A stretch of 64,000 nt of DNA from Robiginitalea marina (GCF_024006985.1 NZ_JAMXIB010000006.1:62001-126000); one strand, 5' to 3'; positions 18,097-27,692 are shown, counted from the first letter of the stretch. Program-made: numbers and translations. The notes: generated by a model from the sequence alone, not told the origin.

Positions 18097-19332
18097 ATGT
18101 TTACCACCATAAACGTCCTTCTCTACCTAAAAAAAAGGAGCTCATCTACCGCCCTTGAAGTACCCATTTATGCCCGGATAACCCTCAACGGGAAGCGTGC
18201 CGAGTTCAGTACCGGTCGGCAAATCGACCCTAAAAAGTGGGATGCCAAAACAGGTCGCATGCGCGGAAAAACCCCAGATGTATTGGGCTTTAACCATTTT
18301 TTGGATTCCCTGAAAGCCAAGTGCCTTTCCATTTACGACACCCTGGTACGGGAGGGCGAACCGGCCGATCCTGACACTATTAAAAACATCTTAATGGGCA
18401 AAACCAAAAGGCATTATCTGATTTTGGAAATATTCCAAAATCACAATGCAGAAATGGAAAGCCTCTTGGGGAAGGACTATAACCCGGGAACCCTTCAGCG
18501 GTATAAAACAGCCTACAAACACGTGTCGGATTACATCCATTTCAGGTATCAGAAAAAGGACCTCCCGCTGAACAAACTGGATCACTCCTTTATAACGGGG
18601 TTTGAGTATTTTCTAAAATCTCAAAAGAACTGCGGGCATAATACCACAGTGAAGTACATAGTGAACCTGAAAAAGATCGTGCGCATTGCCTATGCGAACG
18701 AATGGATTGAGCGCGACCCCTTCTTCCACTGGAAGGCCAGCTGGAAGAACCGGGAGCGCCAGTACCTGACCGAAGAAGAATTGAACCGTTTACGGGAAAA
18801 GCAATTTTCGATTGAACGGTTACAAACCGTCAAAGAAATCTTCCTGTTTTGCTGTTATACCGGCCTGGCCTTTGCCGATGTGGAAAAGCTCACCCCCGAC
18901 GACCTGGTGCGAGATGTAACCGGGCAAGTTTTAATCAAGACCCGAAGGAAGAAAACCAAAGTACTCAGCAGTATTCCCTTGCTGCCCATCCCTGAGGCCA
19001 TTATTCGCAAATACCAAGACCATCCCAGGGTATTGGAAAAGGGCACCCTGCTGCCGGTCTTTACCAACCAGCGCACTAATTCGTATTTAAAGGAAATTGC
19101 GGCAGGATGCAACATCCCCAAAAACCTGACCACCCACCTGGCCCGGCATACATTTGCCACCACGGTAACCCTCTCTAATGGCGTGCCCATAGAATCCGTG
19201 AGCAAGATGCTGGGGCATACCTCCCTGAAAACGACCCAGATTTATGCGAAGGTTTTGGACAGTAAGCTACTTGATGACATGGCAAAACTGAAAAACGATA
19301 GCACTTTGTTGGAATACGCCAGCTCGATTTAG
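18097..19332 (+). CDS. Tyrosine recombinase/integrase of the tRNA-Asp element
   Basis: 411 residues (start at MFTTINVLL; a longer frame from 18046 lacks family similarity). Order: N-terminal arm-binding segment typical of Bacteroidetes integrases (YARITLNGKRAEFSTG), SAM-like core-binding domain (about 110-210), catalytic domain. Catalytic residues seen: HLARHTF near 346 (H-x-x-R), MLGHTS, and the nucleophile Tyr in TTQIYAK near 380. The first catalytic Arg, expected in TGLRxxD, is Ala here (YTGLAFADV near 255). Loss of Arg I is known in CTnDOT-like integrases, so the enzyme may still be active. It catalyses element insertion and excision at tRNA-Asp. Confidence 0.9.
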   Translation: MFTTINVLLYLKKRSSSTALEVPIYARITLNGKRAEFSTGRQIDPKKWDAKTGRMRGKTPDVLGFNHFLDSLKAKCLSIYDTLVREGEPADPDTIKNILMGKTKRHYLILEIFQNHNAEMESLLGKDYNPGTLQRYKTAYKHVSDYIHFRYQKKDLPLNKLDHSFITGFEYFLKSQKNCGHNTTVKYIVNLKKIVRIAYANEWIERDPFFHWKASWKNRERQYLTEEELNRLREKQFSIERLQTVKEIFLFCCYTGLAFADVEKLTPDDLVRDVTGQVLIKTRRKKTKVLSSIPLLPIPEAIIRKYQDHPRVLEKGTLLPVFTNQRTNSYLKEIAAGCNIPKNLTTHLARHTFATTVTLSNGVPIESVSKMLGHTSLKTTQIYAKVLDSKLLDDMAKLKNDSTLLEYASSI

Positions 19333-19809
19333 CCCCAAATTTCAAGCCCCAAAACTTATCGAACAAACCTGCTGGCGAGGTCCATTTTACCCTTCAGAAA
19401 CCATTTTTGAGTAAAATCTGGATTGATTATCAGGGCGTTAGAGCGTTTTTGAGTCAAAAACAGGATTTTGAAACAAAGTCCAAACCTCGTAACTCATTAA
19501 ATACAAGCGGATTATAAAAACGTAACCTGCGGCAGCAGGTTACCCTCTTGCTTATTCCCTTAGATTAGCATAAGAGGTCTAGATAGGGAATTTGGGGATG
19601 AACCCTTTCAGGTGAACGCTAATAACTGAATACCCAATAATTGTAGACTTCTACGGACCGATATCGTGACTAGCTCCGGCAAAGGTTTCAATGACTTATT
19701 TGCTTTCTACAAGTCGGATATCGGTTCATTTTACGAACAGGTATCAAATGGAAATTCAGACATTAAGGCCTGGTACAGGGATATGAAAGAACAAAATTTT
19801 CTCCATTTT
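19333..19809. other. Gene-poor stretch between integrase and IS110 remnant
   Basis: About 475 bp of AT-rich DNA with no open frame of gene quality. Its right part contains short peptides resembling sequence just upstream of the IS110 transposase frame. No hairpin or promoter of note. Confidence 0.5.
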
Positions 19810-20720
19810 TCGGTATCGACATCTTAAAAAAGACCTTCGATTTTGCGATCTTTCCTAAGCAGTCAATTTCATCCCACATATTTGAAAATTCCACCTAGAG
19901 TATTCGGGCTTATTATCGCCTGCTTGGCAATCGCAACTTCAATTTGGAAGACATCCTAAATCTACATGGGTTATACCGGGGTGTATGGAAAACTGCTGAT
20001 CCCAAAACTCTCCAAGAAACAGTTTTTATTCTGCATTGAGATGGCATACCAGATTCAGCGAAGCATGGGACTTCAGCGCGGCAAAAGTGATTGGGTGGAT
20101 GCGGTGCGCATCACAAATTATGAAGCCAAAAATGCGAAGGATTTAAAGCAATATTAGACTATGGTCCCGATCCTAGAAAAGGCCAAGGTCCTCATGAAGA
20201 TCCGGGAGCAACTAGTTAACTCGCGCTCCAACCTAAATAAGTATCTTAACAAACTCATTGACTTTGATCCGGAGCTGGTCAAATTAGCCCGTCAGAATAC
20301 CAAAGAGGTCAACAATAGTCTGGGGGAAGAAATCAAAAAGATCGAAGCGGATATACAGGCTTAGATTCTCTAAGACACGGAACTAATTCGATCTATTGCC
20401 CTGGTTACTTGCGTTACCGGGGTTGGTAAAATCACAGCGCTCTATCTGACTATTATTACCAACTTTTTCAAGCGCTATGATAATCCGAAACAATTGGCTT
20501 TCCATTGCGGCGTAGCTCGGTTTGAGTACACCTCCGGGACCAGCCCTCACAAACTGGCAAAAACCCATCACATGGCTAACAGAGTTTGAAAAAGCAACTC
20601 CACAGGTGTGCCCTATCAGCTATTAATCACGACCCGGAGCTGAAGGACTTCTATAATCGAAAAGCTGCTGAAAGAAAGGGGTTGATCATCCATTTGGATC
20701 AGGTCCAAGCCAAAATTCTA
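19810..20720 (+). pseudogene. Decayed IS110-family transposase
   Basis: Fragments in shifting frames reconstruct an IS110 DEDD transposase: GIDILKKTFDFAIF near 19820 (first acidic motif), GYTGVYGKLL then RSMGLQRGKSDWVDA near 20060, a coiled middle, and the transposase_20 domain TGVGKITALYLTIITN then FHCGVARFEYTSGTSPH near 20500, ending LHRCALSAINHDPELKDFY. Internal stops (20156, 20362) and at least two frameshifts make it dead. IS110 elements lack terminal inverted repeats, so the exact ends cannot be read. Confidence 0.85.
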
Positions 20721-21004
20721 CAATATTATAGACTGTTAAGTGATCATTACAAGCTAGTTAAGGCATATTCTAAAAAGTACGATTCGTCGGAAAAAACGAA
20801 AGACATTAAACTCGTCTTGATTTATTCATATAGGCTAAGTCTTCAACTAAAAGTGGTGCGGCTCATATCAACTTCATTTATAATGTAGTCTTTTTATTTT
20901 TTTTATGTAGGAATAATACTATTATTGTGTTGATTTCGTATACTTGTATTTAAGTAGATGTAAGAATGCTAATCATTATTAATCAACGCTTAAAATTTTA
21001 AATT

Positions 21005-21313
21005 ATGAAGAAACAATTTTTACTTATGGTTATTGGCGTTATTTCATTAGGATTTATGTCCTTTACTAACGCAGACATTAGAGAGAACTCTACGTTTGAA
21101 AACAACAATTTTGAAATTGTTATATTAGAAGAAGAAGTTAGTGAGATTTATGATTGTGGAGTAGGATGTACAGCAACAGCTACTAATTCGGAAACAGGTG
21201 AATCCTATTCTTTTTATTCATATGTAATAGCCTCCAATTGTGCAACGGCTCAAAGTATTGCTTGTGGGCAAGCCTATGCGCAGGCACTAAATTTTGTTGC
21301 AAATCATAAATGA
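21005..21313 (+). CDS. Small secreted four-cysteine peptide
   Basis: 102 residues: a signal peptide (Lys-Lys start, hydrophobic to about residue 20), an acidic middle, and a C-terminal part with Cys51, Cys55, Cys79 and Cys87, rich in Ala/Ser/Thr. Four cysteines in two close pairs (CGVGC and C-x7-C) suggest two disulfides or modification. No family recognised. It sits 35 bp before the GLPGLI and OM-barrel genes on the same strand, so it may be their substrate or signal (inference). Low GC compared with the host chromosome. Could be a bacteriocin-like or signalling peptide, or a small periplasmic protein. Confidence 0.7.
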   Translation: MKKQFLLMVIGVISLGFMSFTNADIRENSTFENNNFEIVILEEEVSEIYDCGVGCTATATNSETGESYSFYSYVIASNCATAQSIACGQAYAQALNFVANHK

Positions 21314-21348
21314 TTAAGAATATTTATACTATCTGAAAATAATATAAA

Positions 21349-22122
21349 ATGGTTAGCATTTTTTCTTACTTGAAAAGAAGATATTTAGTTTTATTTTTTC
21401 TGTTTTCTAGTGCATTATTTAGTCAGAATCAGTATCTGAAAATAGATTACATCGAAGAGTTTGGACTGAAAGAACTTCATTCTTCACGCCAATACAAAAC
21501 TGAACTTTTTCTTAAAGATGATCAAGCTTCCTTGTACCGAGTAGACACAGAGACATCTACATCAGAGATTAATTCTGACAAGGAGGGAAATGGATCGGAT
21601 TATTCTTATAAGCCATCTAACGCAAGATATTTATATTACTTTAATGATTTACGAAATTCTCTCATTACCTATAAGTGGTATATAGCTTTTAAAAAATTTT
21701 ATATAACTGATTCTCCGACTTTTAATTGGAAATTGACCAGTGAATTTAAAGACATACTTGGATATAAGTGTCAGAAGGCAACGCTAGAGTTCAGAGGAAG
21801 AAGTTATGAAGCATTTTTTACCAATGAATTAGGAGTAAAAGGTGGACCGTGGAAGTTTCATAATTTACCAGGAGCTATTTTAGAGGTATATTCGGTGGAT
21901 GATGAATTTAAAATTAAGGCTTACCAGATAAAGACTATAGAGGCCGAAGAGTTACTTATCAGCAATCCCTATTCAGGAGAAAAAACAATTACATGGGATG
22001 AGTATAAAACGCTCTACACTAAAAAATATCAGGAGACCAAGAGTATTGTTTACGATAATAATGTTACGAGTTCTATGCCAGTAATGAACCGTGAATTGCT
22101 CGTAGAAGAGAATGATCGATAA
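21349..22122 (+). CDS. GLPGLI family exported protein
   Basis: 257 residues with an N-terminal signal peptide (hydrophobic to about residue 25, FSQNQYLKI cleavage region). The central YKCQKATLEFRGRSYEAFFT and the family-naming motif, here HNLPGAILEV near residue 170, place it in the GLPGLI family (TIGR01200), a Bacteroidetes-specific periplasmic family of unknown function. It overlaps the next gene by 11 bp, implying coupled translation with an outer-membrane barrel. It follows a secreted four-Cys peptide. Confidence 0.85.
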   Translation: MVSIFSYLKRRYLVLFFLFSSALFSQNQYLKIDYIEEFGLKELHSSRQYKTELFLKDDQASLYRVDTETSTSEINSDKEGNGSDYSYKPSNARYLYYFNDLRNSLITYKWYIAFKKFYITDSPTFNWKLTSEFKDILGYKCQKATLEFRGRSYEAFFTNELGVKGGPWKFHNLPGAILEVYSVDDEFKIKAYQIKTIEAEELLISNPYSGEKTITWDEYKTLYTKKYQETKSIVYDNNVTSSMPVMNRELLVEENDR

Positions 22123-24751
22123 ATTTTTATTGATTGCCTGTATACTTTTTTTATCACCACAGTTAATACGTTCTCAAAAACATTTAGAAGGAACTATTAC
22201 CAATAAAGATGATGGTGTTGGAGTCGCTAATGTTAGTATTCTACTAAAAGATTTAAGTGACGATCTGATCATTGCGTATACCTTTTCAAAGGAAAACGGT
22301 CAATACTCGATTTCCTATGACAATATTGACAAAAATTTAGTACTACAAACCTCAGTCATAGGGTATAAGGATACCGTTATACCCCTCTCAAACCTTGTTT
22401 TTGACAAGCTAACTCGAATCCTGGATATAGCCCTGGAAGAGGAAATTACGCAATTGTTGGAAGTTGATGTAGTTGGAGAAGCCCCTCCAGTTGTCATCAA
22501 AAATGATACAACAGTATATAAAGTGTCTTCATTTCAGGATGGTTCCGAAAAAGTTGTTGAGGACATTCTTAAAAAACTTCCGGGAATAGAAGTGGATGAA
22601 CAAGGAAGAATCAAATATAAGGACAAGGAGATCGAAGCTCTTTTAATCGAGGGAGATGATCTTTTTAGTAGTGACTATAGCAGAGGAACAAAAAACATCA
22701 ATGTTGATGTTATAGATAAGATTGAAGCGATAGAAAACTTTTCAAAAAACAGATTATTAAAAGGTATAGAAGATTCTGAAAAAGTTGCCCTAAATCTAAA
22801 AATTAAGGAGGGCAAGGAGGATGTTTCTTATAATGCTAAAACAAATTTTGGGATTAAAAATCGCTTTGATACCGGAGGGAACGCCTTATTGGTCTCTAAG
22901 CGCATTAAAGCATTTTCTTTTCTGGAATATAATAATATCGGGAGAACTTCCAGTGAGTTGCCTTATTCAAATGAGATTAATGGGAATGAAGTTTCAAGAA
23001 TCGATGAAATTATACCAGATTACAACTTTCAAACATCGTTAAGTGAAAGCCGAAGCAATATCAATAATTCTGTAACCACAGCAGGTAATGGAATTTTTAA
23101 CCTATCGGATAAAACTACTCTTCGACTTGGGATTATTCACTATAATGACCGATTTAATCGAACCTTAATAGATAATACACGGTTTGAATTCAGTGATGAA
23201 GTATTCGATATCAACTCCACCAACACAATAGAAAGTAAACCTGTAGAAAACAAGGCAACCTTTTCAATATTTCATGATATTTCCAAGTCTTCGCGAATAG
23301 AATATAGCGGGGAACTTTTTTTTAATCATACAACAACACGTTCCGACATTTTAAACAACGAGAGTGATCAATTTGACAATCTCGTCACCAATATATTTTT
23401 GACGAATCACAACGTAAGATATACCAAGTCCTTTTCATCAGAGTCAGTACTGGATGTAAACACTCAATTCTTTTTTGGAGAATCCGCAAAAACGTATCAG
23501 ATATTCCCAGGTTTTGACTTTAATGACAATTCAATTGATCCAACAATTACTTCTATTCAAACCGTTCAACCACTTAAAAGAAGTATATCTACTGAGGTCC
23601 GTTTTTTGGGTTTATCAAAGAAAACAAAGTACAATTTTGGGGTTGGGATTAATTATTCCAATGAAGACCTCAGCTCTGAGCTTTCAGATGATGATGTAAA
23701 TGTCCTAGCAACCAATAGTTTAGATCACGATATCCTTAATCCTTACATTGATGGAAATTATAAAACAATTTTTGGAAATTGGATTTTTCGTAGCTCTTTG
23801 AGATTAACTTATTTTGATCTTACTCTGCAAAGAAGTGATCAAGAAATTTCATTAGATCGACTCTTTTTGCTTCCTACGGCTAGCCTTAGTTTTAAGCCTA
23901 ATGATAAATCGAGATACTATCTAAATTTCGATTATGAGGTAACCAATCAGCGTATTTCCAACTTATTTGCAAACAACATCCTAACCCGATTTAGAGAAGT
24001 TAATTTAAATACGCCAAATCTTACCCCATACAAACAGAAACGTATTGAATTTGGATACGCCAATAATGATTTATTCAATAATTTTCGTTTAAATGTGAGA
24101 ATCGGATATAATGATATTCGAGATAACTTTATAAGAAGCCAAACAATAGATCGGGATCTCTCCGTCACTAATTTTCTGATCGCAGATGGATTAGATAAAA
24201 GTTACAACTTGGCTATTAATCTAACCAAGTATATTCACTTTATCCGATCTACTATCGATTTCAACAACAACCTTAGGATTTCCTCATTTAGAAACTTGGT
24301 TAATGGGTCTGAACTTAGAAATAATGATTCTAATGTATATAGCGGTAACCTGGTAATTCGAAATTCATTTTTTAATAAAACCTTATTTTTGGCTAATGCT
24401 CTGGATATCCAAAATACAGTTTTTAGATCTCCAGATAACATAGAAAATCGTGTGGGATCGATAAAGTATTCTTTTGAAGGGAAACTAAGAATTAAAAAAA
24501 AATGGTCATTTTCGGTTAATTATGACTATTTGGACCTCAATGTCAGTGAACAAGGACCAAACTTCAATTTCTTAGATACCAACATTGATTATTCTTTTCC
24601 TAAAACGAATTTAAATCTAGGTTTAGGGCTCCAGAATATATTTAACGAAAGAAGGTTTGAGACCATCAGCAATTCGGATTTTTCCACATCTACTTTTTCG
24701 TTCGATATCCTCGAGCGTTATTTACTATTAAAACTTTCCTACAGATTTTAG
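22112..24751 (+). CDS. Outer-membrane beta-barrel protein with carboxypeptidase-regulatory-like domain
   Basis: 879 residues: signal peptide (to about 21), an Ig-like carboxypeptidase-regulatory domain (about 24-115, starting LEGTITNKDD), a plug-like region (about 130-225, with LKKLPGIEVDEQGRI) and a large barrel ending in an aromatic (LLLKLSYRF), as OM proteins do. It resembles TonB-receptor-like OMP_b-brl_3 proteins, but no TonB box is evident. Paired by an 11-bp overlap with a GLPGLI gene. Possible roles are export or uptake of the neighbouring peptide, or a receptor for a related competitor; neither is shown. Confidence 0.85.
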   Translation: MIDKFLLIACILFLSPQLIRSQKHLEGTITNKDDGVGVANVSILLKDLSDDLIIAYTFSKENGQYSISYDNIDKNLVLQTSVIGYKDTVIPLSNLVFDKLTRILDIALEEEITQLLEVDVVGEAPPVVIKNDTTVYKVSSFQDGSEKVVEDILKKLPGIEVDEQGRIKYKDKEIEALLIEGDDLFSSDYSRGTKNINVDVIDKIEAIENFSKNRLLKGIEDSEKVALNLKIKEGKEDVSYNAKTNFGIKNRFDTGGNALLVSKRIKAFSFLEYNNIGRTSSELPYSNEINGNEVSRIDEIIPDYNFQTSLSESRSNINNSVTTAGNGIFNLSDKTTLRLGIIHYNDRFNRTLIDNTRFEFSDEVFDINSTNTIESKPVENKATFSIFHDISKSSRIEYSGELFFNHTTTRSDILNNESDQFDNLVTNIFLTNHNVRYTKSFSSESVLDVNTQFFFGESAKTYQIFPGFDFNDNSIDPTITSIQTVQPLKRSISTEVRFLGLSKKTKYNFGVGINYSNEDLSSELSDDDVNVLATNSLDHDILNPYIDGNYKTIFGNWIFRSSLRLTYFDLTLQRSDQEISLDRLFLLPTASLSFKPNDKSRYYLNFDYEVTNQRISNLFANNILTRFREVNLNTPNLTPYKQKRIEFGYANNDLFNNFRLNVRIGYNDIRDNFIRSQTIDRDLSVTNFLIADGLDKSYNLAINLTKYIHFIRSTIDFNNNLRISSFRNLVNGSELRNNDSNVYSGNLVIRNSFFNKTLFLANALDIQNTVFRSPDNIENRVGSIKYSFEGKLRIKKKWSFSVNYDYLDLNVSEQGPNFNFLDTNIDYSFPKTNLNLGLGLQNIFNERRFETISNSDFSTSTFSFDILERYLLLKLSYRF

Positions 24752-25160
24752 CATCGCAATAGTAAATATAGAAAGTGTATGTTGTAAGCTTCCAAAACCA
24801 ATTTGGTCTTGAATTTTGTAAAGGCTTCAATAGTTGGAATTTTTGTTAGAGTTATAATAGTTTCTATGTATTTACCAATGTTTTAGTTGAGTTCAGTATT
24901 GGTGGAGCGCGGAAGCTAAATTCAAGTTAATTCGATGCAATTAAAAGGTGATTAAACGGTGAGCTTTTGGGGTAGTAATATTTGTAATACAAATATTTAG
25001 AAAGTATTTCGAAGTCCAATCACGATGGCAACCAATTACTTGTCGTCTTTGAATCAGATTAAACGCTCATATGTTAAACTTTGTTAAAAGGTGAGCAATT
25101 CGGTGAGTATAAAAAATAGCCCTCTGAAAAGCTTCTGAATACGGAACTTTCAGGCCAAAA
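24752..25160. other. Right-end non-coding DNA of the element
   Basis: No gene. AT-rich sequence that carries the right copy of the 17-bp arm repeat (25091-25107) and a degenerate GGTGATTAAACGGTGAG near 24949, suggesting several integrase/excisionase sites. It ends at attR. Confidence 0.6.
25091..25107 (+). repeat. Putative integrase arm site, right copy
   Basis: Identical to 17950-17966, same orientation, 54 bp inside attR. Confidence 0.6.
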
Positions 25161-25182
25161 TTCGAGTCCCGTCCAGACCGCT
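25161..25182 (+). other. attR core
   Basis: Right copy of the 22-bp tRNA-Asp 3' sequence; what follows (25183 on) should be the native chromosome downstream of the tRNA, including its terminator. Confidence 0.85.
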
Positions 25183-25560
25183 GAGAAGCAAAGCCCTTCG
25201 CACGCAAGTGCGGAGGGTTTTTTCATTTAGGAGCGTGCAAGCTTGCTTGCAAACGCGGATAAATGAAAAAACCCTCGCGAAGGCGAAGCCTTCGGAAGGG
25301 CTTTGCTTCTCTGCAGGGCCACCCTTTGGGCCGCTTTTCCGCCAAGTGGCGGAAAAGCAATCCCGTCACGAATCATTGCCGGTTCAACTTCGGAAAAACC
25401 AAAAAAAATCGCACAAAGGCGAAGCCTTCGGAAGGGCTTTGCTTCTCAGCAGGCCCACCCATTGGGCCGATTTCCGAGCAACGCGAGGAAATCAATCCCG
25501 TCATCAAAGTAGGCAGTTCGCAGTTGCAGTTGGCAGAAGGGCTTTGCTTCTCAGCAGGCC
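25183..25560. repeat. Inverted and direct repeat block next to attR
   Basis: Two arms, 25183-25199 and 25213-25229, recur inverted at 25295-25311 and 25260-25276, forming a roughly 130-bp interrupted palindrome. The segment GAAGGGCTTTGCTTCTC is then repeated directly near 25431 and 25541, each followed by AGCAGGCCCACC. Open frames across it are artefacts of the repeat. Possibly accumulated tRNA-terminator duplications from earlier integration events. Confidence 0.7.
25194..25223 (+). terminator. Native tRNA-Asp terminator, displaced by the insertion
   Basis: Stem CCCTTCGCA/TGCGGAGGG (25194-25202 with 25209-25217), then six T. In an uninterrupted chromosome it would lie directly behind the tRNA. 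Confidence 0.75.
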
Positions 25561-25718
25561 CACCACACTTGGGATGTTTTCCGACCGGAGGGAGGAAAAG
25601 AATCCTAATTAACCCCAGTGTAATCCATCGTCCATGGTTACGTTAATCCGTAAAAGATTTGACTGATAAGCGCTATATTTAAGAAGATAAAAGAAGTTGG
25701 CATTAATTTAAGGAACAG

Positions 25719-27101
25719 ATGAAAGAACGTACATTATCAGAAAACGAAATCGCTGATATTGCTAATAGAGATGAAAGTCATTTTTATGACAATAAAGCAT
25801 TTGAAATAAGTGGTGATAAAATTCAAAAAATTGCAGTTGCTTTTGCAAATTCAGATGGTGGAGAGTTTGTTATAGGAATTAAAGACAAAAAAGAAGAATT
25901 AAATCCAAGAAAACGATGGCAAGGAATTGATGATATTGAATCATTTAACTTCGTTTTTCAAAATCTAACTCAACTTTCCCCTTCTATTCCGCACAGCTAC
26001 GAGTTCTTAAGGGACAATTCTGGAAAATATGCTCTGAGAATTATTATCGAAAAAAGTGAATCCGTTCATAAGACAGCTAACAATACTGTTTACGTCAGAA
26101 AATCGGCTCAATCCCTTCCTATAAAAGATCCAGCTCAAATTCAAGCATTGTCTTATGCAAAGGGAGAGTCTTCATATGAAGATACCATAGTCAATTCTGC
26201 TGTTGCTGAAGATATTTTTGAATCCCAAGAAATAGCCACTTTTCTTAAAGACTATTCACCACAATCTGACCCAATTGATTTCACAGTAAACCAAAATCTA
26301 GTTGATAGAAAATCATATGATCCACGGACTGCTGGAATTCTGTTGTTTAGTGATAATCCAATTCCATTATTACCTAAAAGATGCGGAATCAAAATAACGA
26401 GATATGAAACTTCAGAGGAAGTTCCCGAACGTGAGCATTTAAAGGACCAATATTCGGTCGAAGGATGTCTTAACGAACAGATCAAGAAAGCTTCCGCTAT
26501 AATCACAGAAGTTATGGAATCTGTTCAGATAATGGGTGAAAAAGGTTTAGAAAAGGTAAAATACCCTCCAGAAACTATTTGGGAAATCTTGGTCAATGCA
26601 GTAATACATAGAGACTATTCTATTTCCGATGACATTCAAGTTTTAATATTTAATAATAGAATTGAAATTAAAAGTCCAGGCAAACTACCGGGCTATGTAA
26701 CTATTGAAAATATTCTAGACGCTCGATTTTCGCGTAATTCAAAATTGGTTCGTGTCCTAAACAAGTATAAAAACCCAGCAAATAAAGATATGGGTGAAGG
26801 CTTAAACACTGCCTTCCAGAGAATGGAAGAGTTTCGTCTCAAACCCCCTAGAATTGTTGAAGACGGGAATTATATTAAGGTTATTATTGCCCACACTTCA
26901 TTAGCAACACCTGAAGAAAGAATCATGGAATTCTTAGAAAAGAACGAAAAAATTAAGAATCGACAGGCAAGGGAAATCACAGGAGTGAAATCTGAAAACG
27001 TAATGAAGCGCCACTTTTATGACCTAAGAGATAAGGGACTCATTGAGCCAGTTATGAGTAAAACGGGAAGTAAGATTGTTGCTTGGAGGAAGAGAAACTA
27101 G
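25719..27101 (+). CDS. AlbA_2/Schlafen-like domain protein with HATPase module (COG2865 type)
   Basis: 460 residues. An AlbA_2 domain at about 20-130 contains FANSDGGEFVIGI (43-55) and NTVYVRKSAQS. A histidine-kinase-type ATPase (HATPase_c_4) follows at about 284-330 (EILVNAVIHRDYSISDD) with a winged-helix-like C-terminus from about 400. Such proteins are annotated as putative regulators or RecG-related; some occur in defence contexts. The gene is the whole content of a cassette whose 5' end GTTGGCA (25696) is mirrored by TGCCAAC just after the stop codon (27102-27108). AT-rich, clearly foreign to the core. Confidence 0.85.
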   Translation: MKERTLSENEIADIANRDESHFYDNKAFEISGDKIQKIAVAFANSDGGEFVIGIKDKKEELNPRKRWQGIDDIESFNFVFQNLTQLSPSIPHSYEFLRDNSGKYALRIIIEKSESVHKTANNTVYVRKSAQSLPIKDPAQIQALSYAKGESSYEDTIVNSAVAEDIFESQEIATFLKDYSPQSDPIDFTVNQNLVDRKSYDPRTAGILLFSDNPIPLLPKRCGIKITRYETSEEVPEREHLKDQYSVEGCLNEQIKKASAIITEVMESVQIMGEKGLEKVKYPPETIWEILVNAVIHRDYSISDDIQVLIFNNRIEIKSPGKLPGYVTIENILDARFSRNSKLVRVLNKYKNPANKDMGEGLNTAFQRMEEFRLKPPRIVEDGNYIKVIIAHTSLATPEERIMEFLEKNEKIKNRQAREITGVKSENVMKRHFYDLRDKGLIEPVMSKTGSKIVAWRKRN

Positions 27102-27161
27102 TGCCAACAAAAACTATACGCAATGCCCTTCGGGACACTGCGCATAGCCAAACCGTTGATG
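27102..27161 (+). repeat. attC-like palindromic cassette junction 1
   Basis: Begins TGCCAAC, inverse of the preceding cassette's start. It contains a hairpin CTATACGC...GCGCATAG (27114-27147) around ATGCCCTTCGGGACAC, the same 16-nt core found at 44859-44874, and ends CCGTTGATG, the start of the next unit. Layout matches R''-spacer-R' of integron attC sites. Confidence 0.65.
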
Positions 27162-27178
27162 CAAGATTTTTGTTATTA

Positions 27179-27541
27179 ATGATGGCAATAGAGACATTGA
27201 TAATACAAGAACATAGACAAAAGGAAGAAATAGAATTAATTGACTGACTTATTCACCAGATAAAGGTTTCAGAAATTCAAAATCCGAACCCTTTGATGTC
27301 AGCACTTAGGATTTTTAAAAAAGAATCGATCATGAATGCTGGAATTAGACTGGCCAGTAAGTTGAGCAATCAGTATTTGAACAAAACTCCAGAACAATTT
27401 TTTAGGTATTGTTATAGTCTAAGAAGTAAATTAATTCACGGTAGTATTCCTGGACCTAAGTTTAACAAAATAAGCACTGTCATTGGTGCTTTAGAGACTT
27501 TTACTGCTGATCTGATTTTATTGTTCCCTCTTAATGAATAA
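27179..27541 (+). pseudogene. HEPN-like protein remnant with in-frame TGA
   Basis: One frame reads MMAIETLIIQEHRQKEEIEL, then TGA at 27245-27247, then continues in the same frame to a normal stop, ending with FFRYCYSLRSKLIHGSIPG and a hydrophobic helix. YSLRSKLIHG is the R-x4-H-like core of HEPN/ApeA-type domains (ribonuclease or defence effectors). The open frame also runs upstream as RFLLLM, so the N-terminus is truncated by the cassette boundary. Either dead or an 82-residue reinitiated peptide from 27293. Confidence 0.6.
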
Positions 27542-27692
27542 TTTTTTCAGCATACAACAATGCCTATAATCCATCGCCTGACCTCGCCGGTGAATAATTG
27601 CTAACTTGTGGTTTAATAAACATGCCGCCAGTGGTAAGCGCTTCCATTCGACGTATCATAGTCAGAGCTGTCGTGTTTAAATCTAGTAAAGC

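Larger units (their letters stand above)
17827..25182 (+). mobile_element. 7.36-kb integrative element inserted in the 3' end of tRNA-Asp
   Basis: A 22-bp sequence from the tRNA T-arm/acceptor (17827-17848) is repeated exactly at 25161-25182. Just inside the left end is a tyrosine recombinase gene reading inward. A 17-bp repeat (17950-17966 and 25091-25107) lies near each boundary, as arm-type integrase sites do. The insert is far more AT-rich than the flanking core. No conjugation, replication or capsid genes are seen, so it is a small integrative element or satellite dependent on other functions for transfer. Cargo: dead IS110, secreted peptide, GLPGLI protein, OM barrel. Confidence 0.85.

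Noticed and set aside
18097-19332. Integrase as the driver of the cassette array
   Set aside because: It has CTnDOT/phage-type architecture and belongs to the tRNA-Asp element; it lacks the extra helix expected of IntI, and its att sites differ from the cassette junctions.
25208-25646. Overlapping open frames of 69-134 codons just right of attR
   Set aside because: They lie wholly in the inverted/direct repeat block, share repeated peptide pieces in several frames, and have no ribosome-binding site or family similarity.
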